The notes beneath the pieces are model-generated. The model was not told the origin of the DNA. It made no database searches and worked only from the letters and a program-made list of their open reading frames with translations. A stretch of DNA of 64,000 nt from contig JAUVDV010000013.1 of the NCBI GenBank assembly GCA_030595125.1, positions 1 to 64,000 on the forward strand, in the 5' to 3' direction. Position 1 is the stretch's first letter. Each line of letters opens with the position of its first letter. Positions 38,358-47,083 of the stretch are shown here, piece by piece. Origin of the DNA: Deltaproteobacteria bacterium (lineage in GTDB: Bacteria; Myxococcota_A; Polyangia; JAAYKL01). Made by a program: the position numbers and the translations under genes.

Positions 38358-39689
38358 TTAGGGCAGTTCTGCCCACATGAGAACACACCTATCCCAGTCG
38401 CTCTTTCCAGCGGCGTAGACGCGGCTCTCGGAAGTGCTCAGGCCGGAGATCCCGCAGTATGGGTTATCGCCTGGGCACGGTTCGAGGATTGCCGACAAAT
38501 TCGTGCCGTCCCAGTGGTGGATCCGCCACTGGTCCGGGCCTATGTCGCCGTATGCGCCGCGCCCGCCGGCGAGGAAGACATCACCTGTGGCATCGACCGC
38601 GCCGACGTTCCAGCAGCTCGGCCACGGTCCAGGCTCGCACGTCGTCTCGGTCAACTCGCTCCATGTGATGCCGTCGTATTCAAGCAGCTCGAACCCGGTG
38701 CTCGCCAGGATGTCCCCGTCTCCACTCCATCCCAGCCACTTGAGAGACTTTGATGGTGGATATTCCATGTCAACTATCGAAGCATCCACGTCGACCACGG
38801 AGGCGTCCACATCGATCCCGGAGGATTCAATTTCGAAAACATGCGCCTCAACCGGACCACCGCCGCCCCAGTACGTGACGTCACCACTGAGGGTCGACAA
38901 AAGAATGCCCAAAGAACCTACACCTGTAGACGTGCCCGTAAGTAAATCAAACGACGGAAATACCGCAGAGTCATCGAGCAGCCAGTCGCCTGTTCCCGGA
39001 TCGCGCGACCAGACGACGCGTGTTCCCGGAGTGAAAGCCCACCAGCTTGCGTCCAGCCATCCCACGGCGTGAGGGATCCCCGACGCGTCCATGTACATCG
39101 CCTGGATCGCGCAGCTCCCAATCCCAGAGAAGCAGTCCTCCAAACCCTCCACCGTTTCTTCTATCCAGGTGCCGTCCTCCCTGCGCAACAGGTAGTAGTC
39201 GACGTAATTTACGGTCCCCCACCCGCCCGCTCCCCACGCCCAGACCGTATCGCCATCGCTCCAGAGGTTTTCGCACCCGAAGTCACTGACGTTCCCGGAC
39301 GGCAAAGTAGACACTGTCAGCGTTGTACCGTCGAACTCGGCAAGCCCTCCCCCCGGTTCACCCCAAAAACCCGCGCATACAACGACGTCCGTGTCGCTGA
39401 GCGCGAGGACGCGGGGCTCGGCATAGGAGTAACAGATCCCGACCGATGTATTCGGTATAACGACCTCATTCCAAGTCCAGTAGTCCGGCGTGCCGGAGTC
39501 GACTCCCGAGTCCGCGTCCGTGTCGGAATCGGTATCCGTATCGGAATCTGCATCGGTGTCAGTGCTTGAATCCGGGTCTTCGTTTCTTTTACTATCGTCG
39601 CACGCGGAAAGCAGACTGAAAAACGGCAAGACGATAAGGACCATAGGATAGAAAAAGAAGGCATTTTTTAAGTTATTGGTTTCAATCAT
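38358..39689 (-). CDS. DT-linker lipoprotein, unknown C-terminal module
   Basis: FFSLLSAC lipobox, SSTDTDADSDTDTDSDTDAD linker; start taken at internal ATG. Confidence 0.72.
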   Translation of the reverse strand: MIETNNLKNAFFFYPMVLIVLPFFSLLSACDDSKRNEDPDSSTDTDADSDTDTDSDTDADSGVDSGTPDYWTWNEVVIPNTSVGICYSYAEPRVLALSDTDVVVCAGFWGEPGGGLAEFDGTTLTVSTLPSGNVSDFGCENLWSDGDTVWAWGAGGWGTVNYVDYYLLRREDGTWIEETVEGLEDCFSGIGSCAIQAMYMDASGIPHAVGWLDASWWAFTPGTRVVWSRDPGTGDWLLDDSAVFPSFDLLTGTSTGVGSLGILLSTLSGDVTYWGGGGPVEAHVFEIESSGIDVDASVVDVDASIVDMEYPPSKSLKWLGWSGDGDILASTGFELLEYDGITWSELTETTCEPGPWPSCWNVGAVDATGDVFLAGGRGAYGDIGPDQWRIHHWDGTNLSAILEPCPGDNPYCGISGLSTSESRVYAAGKSDWDRCVLMWAELP

Positions 39690-39723
39690 AATTCCTCCCC
39701 CTATTCCTCTATTATACCGGATT

Positions 39724-41046
39724 CTAATAAGTGTTGCCCGCAAAATCATAATTTGCCATACCTGGTTGAGCTGCGTTCACAGCACCCCAGTATTTTTGAC
39801 GCAGCCGAACAGAATTTGTCATGCCATTTCCATCAATAATCCACATCATGCCGCCGGGAGCACCTACCCAATCAACAAATATCACACTGTGGCCTCTATT
39901 ATTGATTGATAAATAGTAACCAGGTTTCATCAAGCCGGGGTTCGCATCAAGTTCCCAATGTGGAATCATACGACCGCAACCGTCTAACCATGTGAACATA
40001 TCTTGAACGCCAATGTCGCCGGTAACAAGCGGTCGGGGTATTCCAGAACAGGCAATACTGAGCCTCGCCCCCTGCTGAATTGCGTAAACCGCAAAATCGG
40101 AGCACCACGCACCATCACCTATTCGATATTTTCTTGATCCGCTTTGGCCCAGGTCTTGAGCGGCTACTTCAAGAATTGGGTTTAAATAGTCTTTACCCAC
40201 AACCGCTGTCAATAAATCATGTTTGTACTCAGCAACACGCCAATCCATAAACAATTGACGCCCATAATACAAATCAAGCCAGGTATTTATTCCTGTTTCC
40301 AGATAAATCTGCTGATTGCCCAATACAATTTCAATCTCGGCAACTTGTAATCCATTTGTTGAGCCGAACCAAAACCTAATATCGTCCCAATCATCTGGTT
40401 CCAGCCAACTAAAAAAGCTATCCCAAGTAGGACCGTTACAAAAGTGATAGTACACTTCAGCATTCGGGACAGAAGGAGCTGCTCCCAGGTTTATGCATGC
40501 AGCGTCCATTCCGGATGGTGGTGAACCAGTATATCTTTTACTTTCCGGTCGTGCATAGTCCGGTGCAGGACCTGTATAGGTTCGGTAGTGTTTTCCCAGA
40601 CACAACCACATGTTTGCAGGAGAACCTGCGTGTGCGCTCGTTCCTGCCTTAATTCTTATCCAATTGATCAAACCGGGATCACAAATAGTTGGCTTGTTAA
40701 TGTAAAAGGTTGGGCCTCCACCGTAACTACCACAACCGTCTCCCATTTCCACGCAATATTCATCAATTTCGGGGTCACAATCTATTGGTAATGCCACATC
40801 GAAATAATAATCATTTTGTTCTTCGAGAGTAAAAAGTTCTACGCGATCAACTAATGATTTCACCTGGGATACAACTATTTCTTTCAAGTTGTCTTCGCTA
40901 TAAGGAATAATGTCATAAGGATCATTGACAAATTCTTCGAGTTCATAACTGTACTGTTCTTCTTCTTGTGCAGTCGATTGCTTTGGACAACATAAACAAA
41001 CAGAAATAGTTAATATTACCGGCCAAATTCTCTGATGCTGACACAT
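39724..41046 (-). CDS. secreted protein with possible CHAP/NlpC-like C-terminal domain
   Basis: Signal peptide; GAWCSDFAVYAIQQGA ... LKPGYYLSINNRGHSVIFVDWV (Cys/His arrangement); visibly AT-richer than its neighbours. Confidence 0.6.
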   Translation of the reverse strand: MCQHQRIWPVILTISVCLCCPKQSTAQEEEQYSYELEEFVNDPYDIIPYSEDNLKEIVVSQVKSLVDRVELFTLEEQNDYYFDVALPIDCDPEIDEYCVEMGDGCGSYGGGPTFYINKPTICDPGLINWIRIKAGTSAHAGSPANMWLCLGKHYRTYTGPAPDYARPESKRYTGSPPSGMDAACINLGAAPSVPNAEVYYHFCNGPTWDSFFSWLEPDDWDDIRFWFGSTNGLQVAEIEIVLGNQQIYLETGINTWLDLYYGRQLFMDWRVAEYKHDLLTAVVGKDYLNPILEVAAQDLGQSGSRKYRIGDGAWCSDFAVYAIQQGARLSIACSGIPRPLVTGDIGVQDMFTWLDGCGRMIPHWELDANPGLMKPGYYLSINNRGHSVIFVDWVGAPGGMMWIIDGNGMTNSVRLRQKYWGAVNAAQPGMANYDFAGNTY

Positions 41047-41129
41047 TGCGCCCTCCCCTGTTGTGAGAAAGAAATACTACAATTATTTCTTTAGTCGATA
41101 TTTATCAAGGGGGGGATTGATATGTCAAG

Positions 41130-41339
41130 ATGGAACAATGCCTTCATGTCTATCCGACTTCAGAACCGGAGTATGCCCCAGCACGAGGTGAGTTGAAGCA
41201 GACGATGAAAGAGGGTTGGCTCGAAAGGTGGAAAGGGAACGGAAATCGAATAAAAGAAATGATGAAGGCCGGTGAACTGGATGGTGTTCGGAAAGAGCTT
41301 CTGAAGCTTGCCGAAGATCTACCTCCATCTCGAACCTAG
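41130..41339 (+). CDS. small ORF, unknown
   Basis: 69-aa ORF immediately 5' of the 42-bp repeat array; charged helical composition. Confidence 0.3.
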   Translation: MEQCLHVYPTSEPEYAPARGELKQTMKEGWLERWKGNGNRIKEMMKAGELDGVRKELLKLAEDLPPSRT

Positions 41340-41358
41340 CCACTCCCTCCCCCCTACC

Positions 41359-41736
41359 CCGGAAGACGATTTCTTGATCACCAATGATGTCACCACCGGT
41401 CCGGAGGAGGCTTGGCGTTGGGGAAATGGTGTTCCGGGGGGTCCGGAGGGGGAGTTTTTCAAAGCCAGGGGCGTGGTCGGCGGGCAGGAAGGCGGTTGGC
41501 ACCGGGGAAATCGCGTTCCCGGCGGGCCGGAAGACGGTTGGCAATGGGAAAGTCGCTTCCCGGGCGGGCCGGAAGGTGGTTGGCATTATGCCAAAGAGGT
41601 CACCGGCGGGTAGGGAGATGTCGGGCACCGGGAAAGTCGTGCTCCGGGCGACCCGGCAGGTATCCGGCACTGTGCCCGGGGCGTTCAGGGCAGCCCGGAA
41701 GGCGATTGGCACTCTGCCAAACGAGCAACCACGCGG
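41359..41736. repeat. tandem array, nine degenerate 42-bp units
   Basis: Units begin at 41359, 41401, 41443, 41485, 41527, 41569, 41611, 41653, 41695; most begin ccggaag/ccggagg and contain ttggca..gggaaa. Confidence 0.9.
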
Positions 41737-41772
41737 CTTTGCGGGTTTTTTACGAGGGGATGGGGACGATTG

Positions 41773-41803
41773 CCCTGCGTCGCTCCTTCGGAGCTATGCA
41801 GGG
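41773..41803. other. hairpin 3' of the 42-bp array
   Basis: ccctgc-gtc-gctcc-ttc-ggagc-tat-gcaggg. Confidence 0.6.
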
Positions 41804-41814
41804 TGGCACGATGA

Positions 41815-42546
41815 CTAAATCGTGGGATCGGGTGCGGCGGCGTCTTCGACGGTCTGACCGGCGCGCCGGGTGGAGGGCCTGACTTTCTTTGCCAGATCCT
41901 TCTTGCCCGCCGCATTGAGCAGGGCGCTGAACAGGTTGGCGGTAACGGAGAAGGCCTGGTCGTAGTCCTTAATGGCTTCGTTCTTGACGCTCAGGGTTGC
42001 CTCTGCCTCGCGAACCTCCTTGTTCACCTCGGCCACGGCCCCTTCCAGCATGCCGAGGGTCTTCGAGATTTTGGCGGCCCATTTTGCCGGGTTGAAGGTG
42101 TAGTCCTCAAGCAGCGGCTCGGGCGCCGGGATTTTGGTCAAATTGGCGACCACGGCGCCGGCCACGCGCGCCAGCTCCAGCGGATCTTCGGGCGTATCTC
42201 CCTTGAACCCCAGGCGAGCCACGTATTTGTCGCCCATGATGGTCGTGAGCTGCGCCCGGGAGGTTACCACCTCGTCATGAGCAGCATCGACATCCTCATC
42301 CCGCCCGTCGCGAGCGGTCGTGTCGTCGCGAAGCTCCTCCAGGTGCGCATCGTCGGCCTTTACCATCGCGTCGGCCTTGGCCTCCAGGTGATTGGCGGTC
42401 ATGTCGACAACCGTATCCACCGGCTTGATGATCTCCTCGCCGAAAATCACGCCCATGGCCCCGGACATCAGGCCCTTGTGCGTGCGGCCGGACGCGACCA
42501 CTTTCCCGGCCGATTTCTGTCTTCTCAGTGTTGACTTGGATGCCAT
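41815..42546 (-). CDS. hypothetical protein
   Basis: 243-aa ORF, basic N-terminus, Ala/charged helical composition. Confidence 0.65.
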   Translation of the reverse strand: MASKSTLRRQKSAGKVVASGRTHKGLMSGAMGVIFGEEIIKPVDTVVDMTANHLEAKADAMVKADDAHLEELRDDTTARDGRDEDVDAAHDEVVTSRAQLTTIMGDKYVARLGFKGDTPEDPLELARVAGAVVANLTKIPAPEPLLEDYTFNPAKWAAKISKTLGMLEGAVAEVNKEVREAEATLSVKNEAIKDYDQAFSVTANLFSALLNAAGKKDLAKKVRPSTRRAGQTVEDAAAPDPTI

Positions 42547-42717
42547 TTTTCCCCTCCGTTTTATGGCTGTTCGTCTGCTGTTTTTCTGATGTTAATGATG
42601 TCTTTATCGTTGTCGAATAAAGCTGTCAATCGACATCCTTTGTTTTTGAACCTGATCAGCAGCGCGAAAAGCTGACCCCACACTCGACTTGGGCGTGCTT
42701 TCGATGCATGATCCTTC

Positions 42718-42779
42718 AAACCCCATCCCGGCCTTCCCCTGATATAGGGGAAGGGGAAGATGATAGAGGCCGTCTTCAA
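42718..42779. repeat. dispersed ~60-bp palindromic repeat, copy 2
   Basis: aaaccccatcccggccttcccctgatataggggaaggggaagatgatagaggccgtcttcaa. Confidence 0.85.
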
Positions 42780-43343
42780 ATGGAATCTACAATCGCACCC
42801 GGCTTTCTGGCAGCCGCGCCGCACATGCGCGATCCGTTCTTCGAGAAGACGTTGGTCTTCATGATGGAGCACAGCGACGAAGGTTCCATCGGGCTCATTA
42901 TCAACCAGCTGTCGAATATCGATCTGGCCACCGTGCTGACCGAGATGGAGCTGGTCCTCGAAAACCCAATCGAAGTGGCCGAACATCCCCCGATCCTCAT
43001 GGGCGGGCCGGTGGCGCCGCAACTCGGCTGGATCCTCCACTCCTCCGAATGGTGTGGACCCGAGACCCGGGTATTCGAAGACAATGTCGCGGTCACCGCA
43101 TCCCGTGAGATCCTCAAAGATATCTCGGAGGGGCGCGGACCGGAACGCTATCTGTTCTGCCTGGGGTATGCCGGCTGGGGGCCGGGCCAGCTCGTTGACG
43201 AGATCAAAACCGGATCCTGGATCAACGTGCCGTGTAGTCACGAGCTGATCTTCGACGTTCCCATCGAAGACAAGTGGCGCAGCGCAATCAAGAGCCTCGG
43301 CATAGATCCCATCAACATCGTTCCCATCATCGGCGACGCCTGA
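42780..43343 (+). CDS. YqgE/AlgH family protein
   Basis: MESTIAPGFLAAAPHMRDPFFEKTLVFMMEHSDEGSIGLIIN; ILMGGPVAPQLGWILHS. Confidence 0.88.
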   Translation: MESTIAPGFLAAAPHMRDPFFEKTLVFMMEHSDEGSIGLIINQLSNIDLATVLTEMELVLENPIEVAEHPPILMGGPVAPQLGWILHSSEWCGPETRVFEDNVAVTASREILKDISEGRGPERYLFCLGYAGWGPGQLVDEIKTGSWINVPCSHELIFDVPIEDKWRSAIKSLGIDPINIVPIIGDA

Positions 43344-43952
43344 ATGCGCCTGCGCAGATACCTCGCTTTCGCAACAGCGCTTTTATTGTTCACGCTTCCC
43401 GCGTTCGATCTCGGGGCGGACGACACCCCCGTTGAAACCGCTGCTGTGGGCCGGACCGGGACACCGGACAACCATTTTTTCGGCCAGCTGGAGGCCAACC
43501 TCTCCTTTCTCGGCCAGTTCATCTCGGGGAACGCCAAGATCGGATCTTTTGCGTACGCCGGACGAATCGGCTGGAGAAAAAACCCCTGGGACCTGTACGT
43601 GGTTGTCGAACACGGCCTGTGGCGAGATATCGAAAGCGCGGACGAGGACAGCCTGTCATTGCAGGTGCTGGATCTGGGACTCGGCGCAGCGTACAGCTAC
43701 TTCAACGACAACATGCGGATCAGCCTCGCGGCGGGTCCCTCCATCTTGTTGACCCGGTCACAACTTGACGCTCCGGGCTCAACGGGTTTTTTCTTCGACT
43801 TTCGCCCTGCGGGGTTCAGATGGAAGCCGGGAAAGGTTGTCTCCATCGAGCTTCACCCGTTCACCTTCGCCATGGTCGTGCCGGTGCTTACGGGTATCCC
43901 TCTTGTCTACATGAGTTATCGTACCGTGCTGTTGATTGATTTTGAAACATGA
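43344..43952 (+). CDS. exported hypothetical (paralog 1 of tandem pair)
   Basis: Signal peptide; FAYAGRIGWRKNPWDLYVVVEHGLW...STGFFFDFRPAGFRW. Confidence 0.68.
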   Translation: MRLRRYLAFATALLLFTLPAFDLGADDTPVETAAVGRTGTPDNHFFGQLEANLSFLGQFISGNAKIGSFAYAGRIGWRKNPWDLYVVVEHGLWRDIESADEDSLSLQVLDLGLGAAYSYFNDNMRISLAAGPSILLTRSQLDAPGSTGFFFDFRPAGFRWKPGKVVSIELHPFTFAMVVPVLTGIPLVYMSYRTVLLIDFET

Positions 43953-44542
43953 GGATTGGAAAGTTGCGTAGTCAGTTAATCATCGCTGCTGCATTGCCGG
44001 CGCTCCTGGCTCTCATCTGTCATTCGACGGAGGGGGCCGCCCATGAAGTGACGGTTCCACAGGGGCGTACCCTGTACATCCAGATCGATCATTTCGCCGC
44101 CTTCTTCAACGACGACGCCGAAAACTCCAACATCGCCGGCGGCATCGGATACGCCGGACGGCTGGGCTGGCGGAAGGAAAAATGGGGCGTCTTCGTTCAG
44201 TTCGAACGGGATTTCTGGATGGTCAGCGAGGTGGATCTCGATCTCGTCAACGGCGTCCTCAACTTCGCCGCCGGTGCGGAGCGTCTCTCCTTCAGGGAAC
44301 GCGTTCGATCGAGCATCGCGTTCGGCACATCCACTCTGATGTTCGATACCGTGCTCGACGAGGCAGGCACCACCGGCCTCTTTCTGGACATACGGCCCAT
44401 CGGCCTCCGCTGGCCCGTTAACCGCAAGGTCACGCTGGAGGTGAGCCCGCTGTCCGTAACGCTCCTGGCGCCGGTCCTTTCGGATCCGGGAATCAGGAAA
44501 ATAGAATACAGGACGGTGCTGACCCTGGAGGTGTCCCTGTGA
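43949..44542 (+). CDS. exported hypothetical (paralog 2 of tandem pair)
   Basis: IGYAGRLGWRKEKWGVFVQFERDFW...TTGLFLDIRPIGLRW matches the preceding CDS; ATGA overlap. Confidence 0.68.
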   Translation: MRIGKLRSQLIIAAALPALLALICHSTEGAAHEVTVPQGRTLYIQIDHFAAFFNDDAENSNIAGGIGYAGRLGWRKEKWGVFVQFERDFWMVSEVDLDLVNGVLNFAAGAERLSFRERVRSSIAFGTSTLMFDTVLDEAGTTGLFLDIRPIGLRWPVNRKVTLEVSPLSVTLLAPVLSDPGIRKIEYRTVLTLEVSL

Positions 44543-45630
44543 GCCGCCATCGGATCGTTACTGGGGTATTCCTGGTCGCCGCCCTTTTCTCGGCGGTCGC
44601 CTCGGACTCCCTGGCATATACGATAAACACCGGATTCACCGACCCGTGCCACGAGCGGATGACTTACCGCGCGGCAAAGGACCTTTTCGCAAGCGGTCTT
44701 TTCAAGCCCGAAAGCTCCGTCCAGGTTCCCAACGACGACGTCTGGGAGGCGGTCAGCGACTACATCACCCGCACAATGAACCTTGAGTACGAAAACGACG
44801 CCCAGAAGTTCACGGTCGTGAGTTTCTTGATCGGAGCCAGATATCCGGACAATCGCGGCAAGTCGATAACCAACGTGCAATCCCTTCGAGAGGTGCACAG
44901 GGATCCCAATCGACAAAAGGATCATTTCCTTCGGGAGGTGGGCGACGATTACTCCGCCGGGAACGAGCTCGCCATAGAACGAGGTCTGGATTTCATCCGG
45001 TTCAATGTGGAGGCCATGCGGGAAGCCAGAAACTTCCCACCGGCCGAACAGGTGGTGAAGATACCCATCTACGTCGAGTTTTATGGAATGGTCGACGTGA
45101 AGATCTGGGCCCCGGCATTCCGGCTGGGTGTCGCCGCACACGCGGTTCAGGACTCTTTTTCCCACACGATCCGGAGCGACGACCTCCATCGCATACGCCA
45201 CGTGATGAACTATGTGGACGCAGTGACGTACAGCTACAAGCAAGATCGTGACGGGCTTCGCCACTCGTGGGCCATGGACCGCTGCAAAGAGGAGGCCGTC
45301 GATATCGCGGTCGGCGCGCTCGAAGCGACCACCGATTTCCTGGCGATCATATCCTCGGACGACAACGTCATGGCCATCGATCTGGAGCGTTTCTTCGACG
45401 ATTGGATGGTCTACGAGCAGGGATGCAACGCGGAAAACGATTTCTGCAACTCCAGGTGGGCGCAGATAGCCCGGATGGATCCTTCCCTGCCGGTTCTCGA
45501 GGAGGTCTTCGACTGCAGCCAGGCCCCGGGGAGCGGAACCATGCGATTCCTTGTCATTTTCCTTGCCGTGGCCATCGCCCTCATCACCCGACGCATCATT
45601 GTCATTGCCCGCAACCGGATTTCGAGATAA
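44539..45630 (+). CDS. PF00882-like (zinc-dependent phospholipase C-like) exported protein
   Basis: DPCHERMTYRAAKDLF ... RLGVAAHAVQDSFSHTIRS; C-terminal TM; start overlaps previous stop. Confidence 0.65.
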   Translation: MSRHRIVTGVFLVAALFSAVASDSLAYTINTGFTDPCHERMTYRAAKDLFASGLFKPESSVQVPNDDVWEAVSDYITRTMNLEYENDAQKFTVVSFLIGARYPDNRGKSITNVQSLREVHRDPNRQKDHFLREVGDDYSAGNELAIERGLDFIRFNVEAMREARNFPPAEQVVKIPIYVEFYGMVDVKIWAPAFRLGVAAHAVQDSFSHTIRSDDLHRIRHVMNYVDAVTYSYKQDRDGLRHSWAMDRCKEEAVDIAVGALEATTDFLAIISSDDNVMAIDLERFFDDWMVYEQGCNAENDFCNSRWAQIARMDPSLPVLEEVFDCSQAPGSGTMRFLVIFLAVAIALITRRIIVIARNRISR

Positions 45631-45640
45631 CCACTCTTCC

Positions 45641-46951
45641 ATGGTCGATTTCGATGAGCTGACCAGGCGTGCGCAGGCGTGCTCCCTCGCGGGTGTAACC
45701 GGAAAGATCATATCCGTAGACGAGCTCGGCCTCGAAGCGCTCCTTCCCGGCGCCCGAATCGGTCATCGGGTAGAGGTGTCGTCCACGCCGGGCGGACCGG
45801 TGATTCGCGCCGAAGTGGCCCGTTGCGAAGGAGAGCGGGCAAGGCTCCTGCCCCTTTCCTCCACAATCGGAATCGGTGTCGGCGATCGGGTGGAGATCAT
45901 CGAAACCGCAGGAACGATCCCGTGCGGCGACGCCCTTATCGGTCGAGTTATCGATCCCTTCGGCGCTCCGCTGGACGGGCTTCCCCAACCCGCAGGAACC
46001 CAACCATGGCCCCTCCATCGCCCGGCGCCGGATCCCATGTCGCGAGACGCCATCGACGAACAACTCGTGACCGGCCTGAGGGCCATCGACGGATGCCTGG
46101 CTATCGGAAAGGGCCAGCGGATCGGACTCTTCGCCGGACCCGGGGAGGGCAAATCCACACTTCTGGCCACCCTGGCGAAGGACGCCGCAGCCGACGCGTG
46201 CGTGATCTGCCTGGTGGGAGAGCGCGGTCGCGAGGTCAGGGAATTCGTCGACGGGATCCTCGGCGACGAGGGGCTGCGCCGATCGGTGGTGGTGCTCGCC
46301 TCTGCGGACGCTCCACCGCTCGTTCGCGTACAGGCGCTGGAGACCGCCACCGCCGTGGCCGAATGGTTTCGATCGAAGGGGAAGCACGCTCTTCTTCTCG
46401 TGGATTCTCTCACGCGGGTCGTTCGCGCCCGCCGTGACACAGCCCTCGCGCTGGGAGAGGCTCCCGCCCGGGCCGGATTTCCCGTCTCCTCCTTTTCCTC
46501 CCTCCCTTTGATGCTCGAGCGCGCCGGACGCGACGGCGTCGGATCCATCACCGCCGTCTACGCGGTGCTGACCGAGGGCACCGATGACGATCCGGTGGCC
46601 CAGGAGGCCCGCTCCCTGCTGGACGGGCACATCGTCCTGTCCGCAAAACTCGCCGGCGCGGGACGCTGGCCGGCCATAGACGTGGTGAAATCCATCTCCC
46701 GGGTGATGGGATCCATCGTCTCAAAAGAGCACCGGTTGACCGCCGACACGCTTCGACGCCTGCAAGGAGCGCTGGCTGAAAACGAGGATCTGATACTGAT
46801 GGGCGCGTACAAAAAAGGATCATCAAGAGACACCGATACCGCCCTTGCTCGCAAGCAACAAATCGACGCGTTCCTCCAGCAGGGTCCGGATGAAATCTCC
46901 ACCCTCGAACAGACCATCTCCGCCCTTCAGAACCTGACCCGCGAAGCCTGA
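45641..46951 (+). CDS. FliI/SctN-family export ATPase-like protein
   Basis: GRVIDPFGAPLDG, GLRAIDGCLAIGKGQRIGLFAGPGEGKSTLLA, CLVGERGREVREF, LLLVDSLTRVVRARRDTALALGEAPARAGFP. Confidence 0.87.
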   Translation: MVDFDELTRRAQACSLAGVTGKIISVDELGLEALLPGARIGHRVEVSSTPGGPVIRAEVARCEGERARLLPLSSTIGIGVGDRVEIIETAGTIPCGDALIGRVIDPFGAPLDGLPQPAGTQPWPLHRPAPDPMSRDAIDEQLVTGLRAIDGCLAIGKGQRIGLFAGPGEGKSTLLATLAKDAAADACVICLVGERGREVREFVDGILGDEGLRRSVVVLASADAPPLVRVQALETATAVAEWFRSKGKHALLLVDSLTRVVRARRDTALALGEAPARAGFPVSSFSSLPLMLERAGRDGVGSITAVYAVLTEGTDDDPVAQEARSLLDGHIVLSAKLAGAGRWPAIDVVKSISRVMGSIVSKEHRLTADTLRRLQGALAENEDLILMGAYKKGSSRDTDTALARKQQIDAFLQQGPDEISTLEQTISALQNLTREA

Positions 46952-46977
46952 ATCCGTAACCCGGCTAGCTTGTCTAC

Positions 46978-47007
46978 TTGACACTACTCCCACGAAAGCC
47001 CTACATT
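46978..47007 (+). promoter_or_regulatory. predicted sigma70-type promoter
   Basis: ttgaca, 18-bp spacer, tacatt. Confidence 0.45.
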
Positions 47008-47045
47008 ATTAAGTAATTCATCCCTGTGGGCATGTCCCACGGCCT

Positions 47046-47074
47046 GCCACGGGCAATGCTCGTGGCTTTTTTTT
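47046..47074 (+). terminator. intrinsic terminator located before the NYN gene start
   Basis: gccacgggc-aat-gctcgtggc (9-bp stem, one G-U) followed by tttttttt; preceded by hairpin gtggg-catgt-cccac (47026-47040). Confidence 0.75.
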
Positions 47075-47083
47075 GGATAAAAC

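Noticed and set aside
41359-41736. 42-bp array considered as CRISPR
   Set aside because: Whole unit is degenerate and contiguous with no conserved-repeat/variable-spacer alternation; no cas genes in the window
42708-42779. N-terminal extension of YqgE in the ORF track
   Set aside because: The extension is encoded by the dispersed palindromic repeat; family start MESTIAPGFLAAAPHM is at 42780
44197-45711. 504-aa minus-strand ORF
   Set aside because: Antisense to a coupled plus-strand operon; no recognisable motifs
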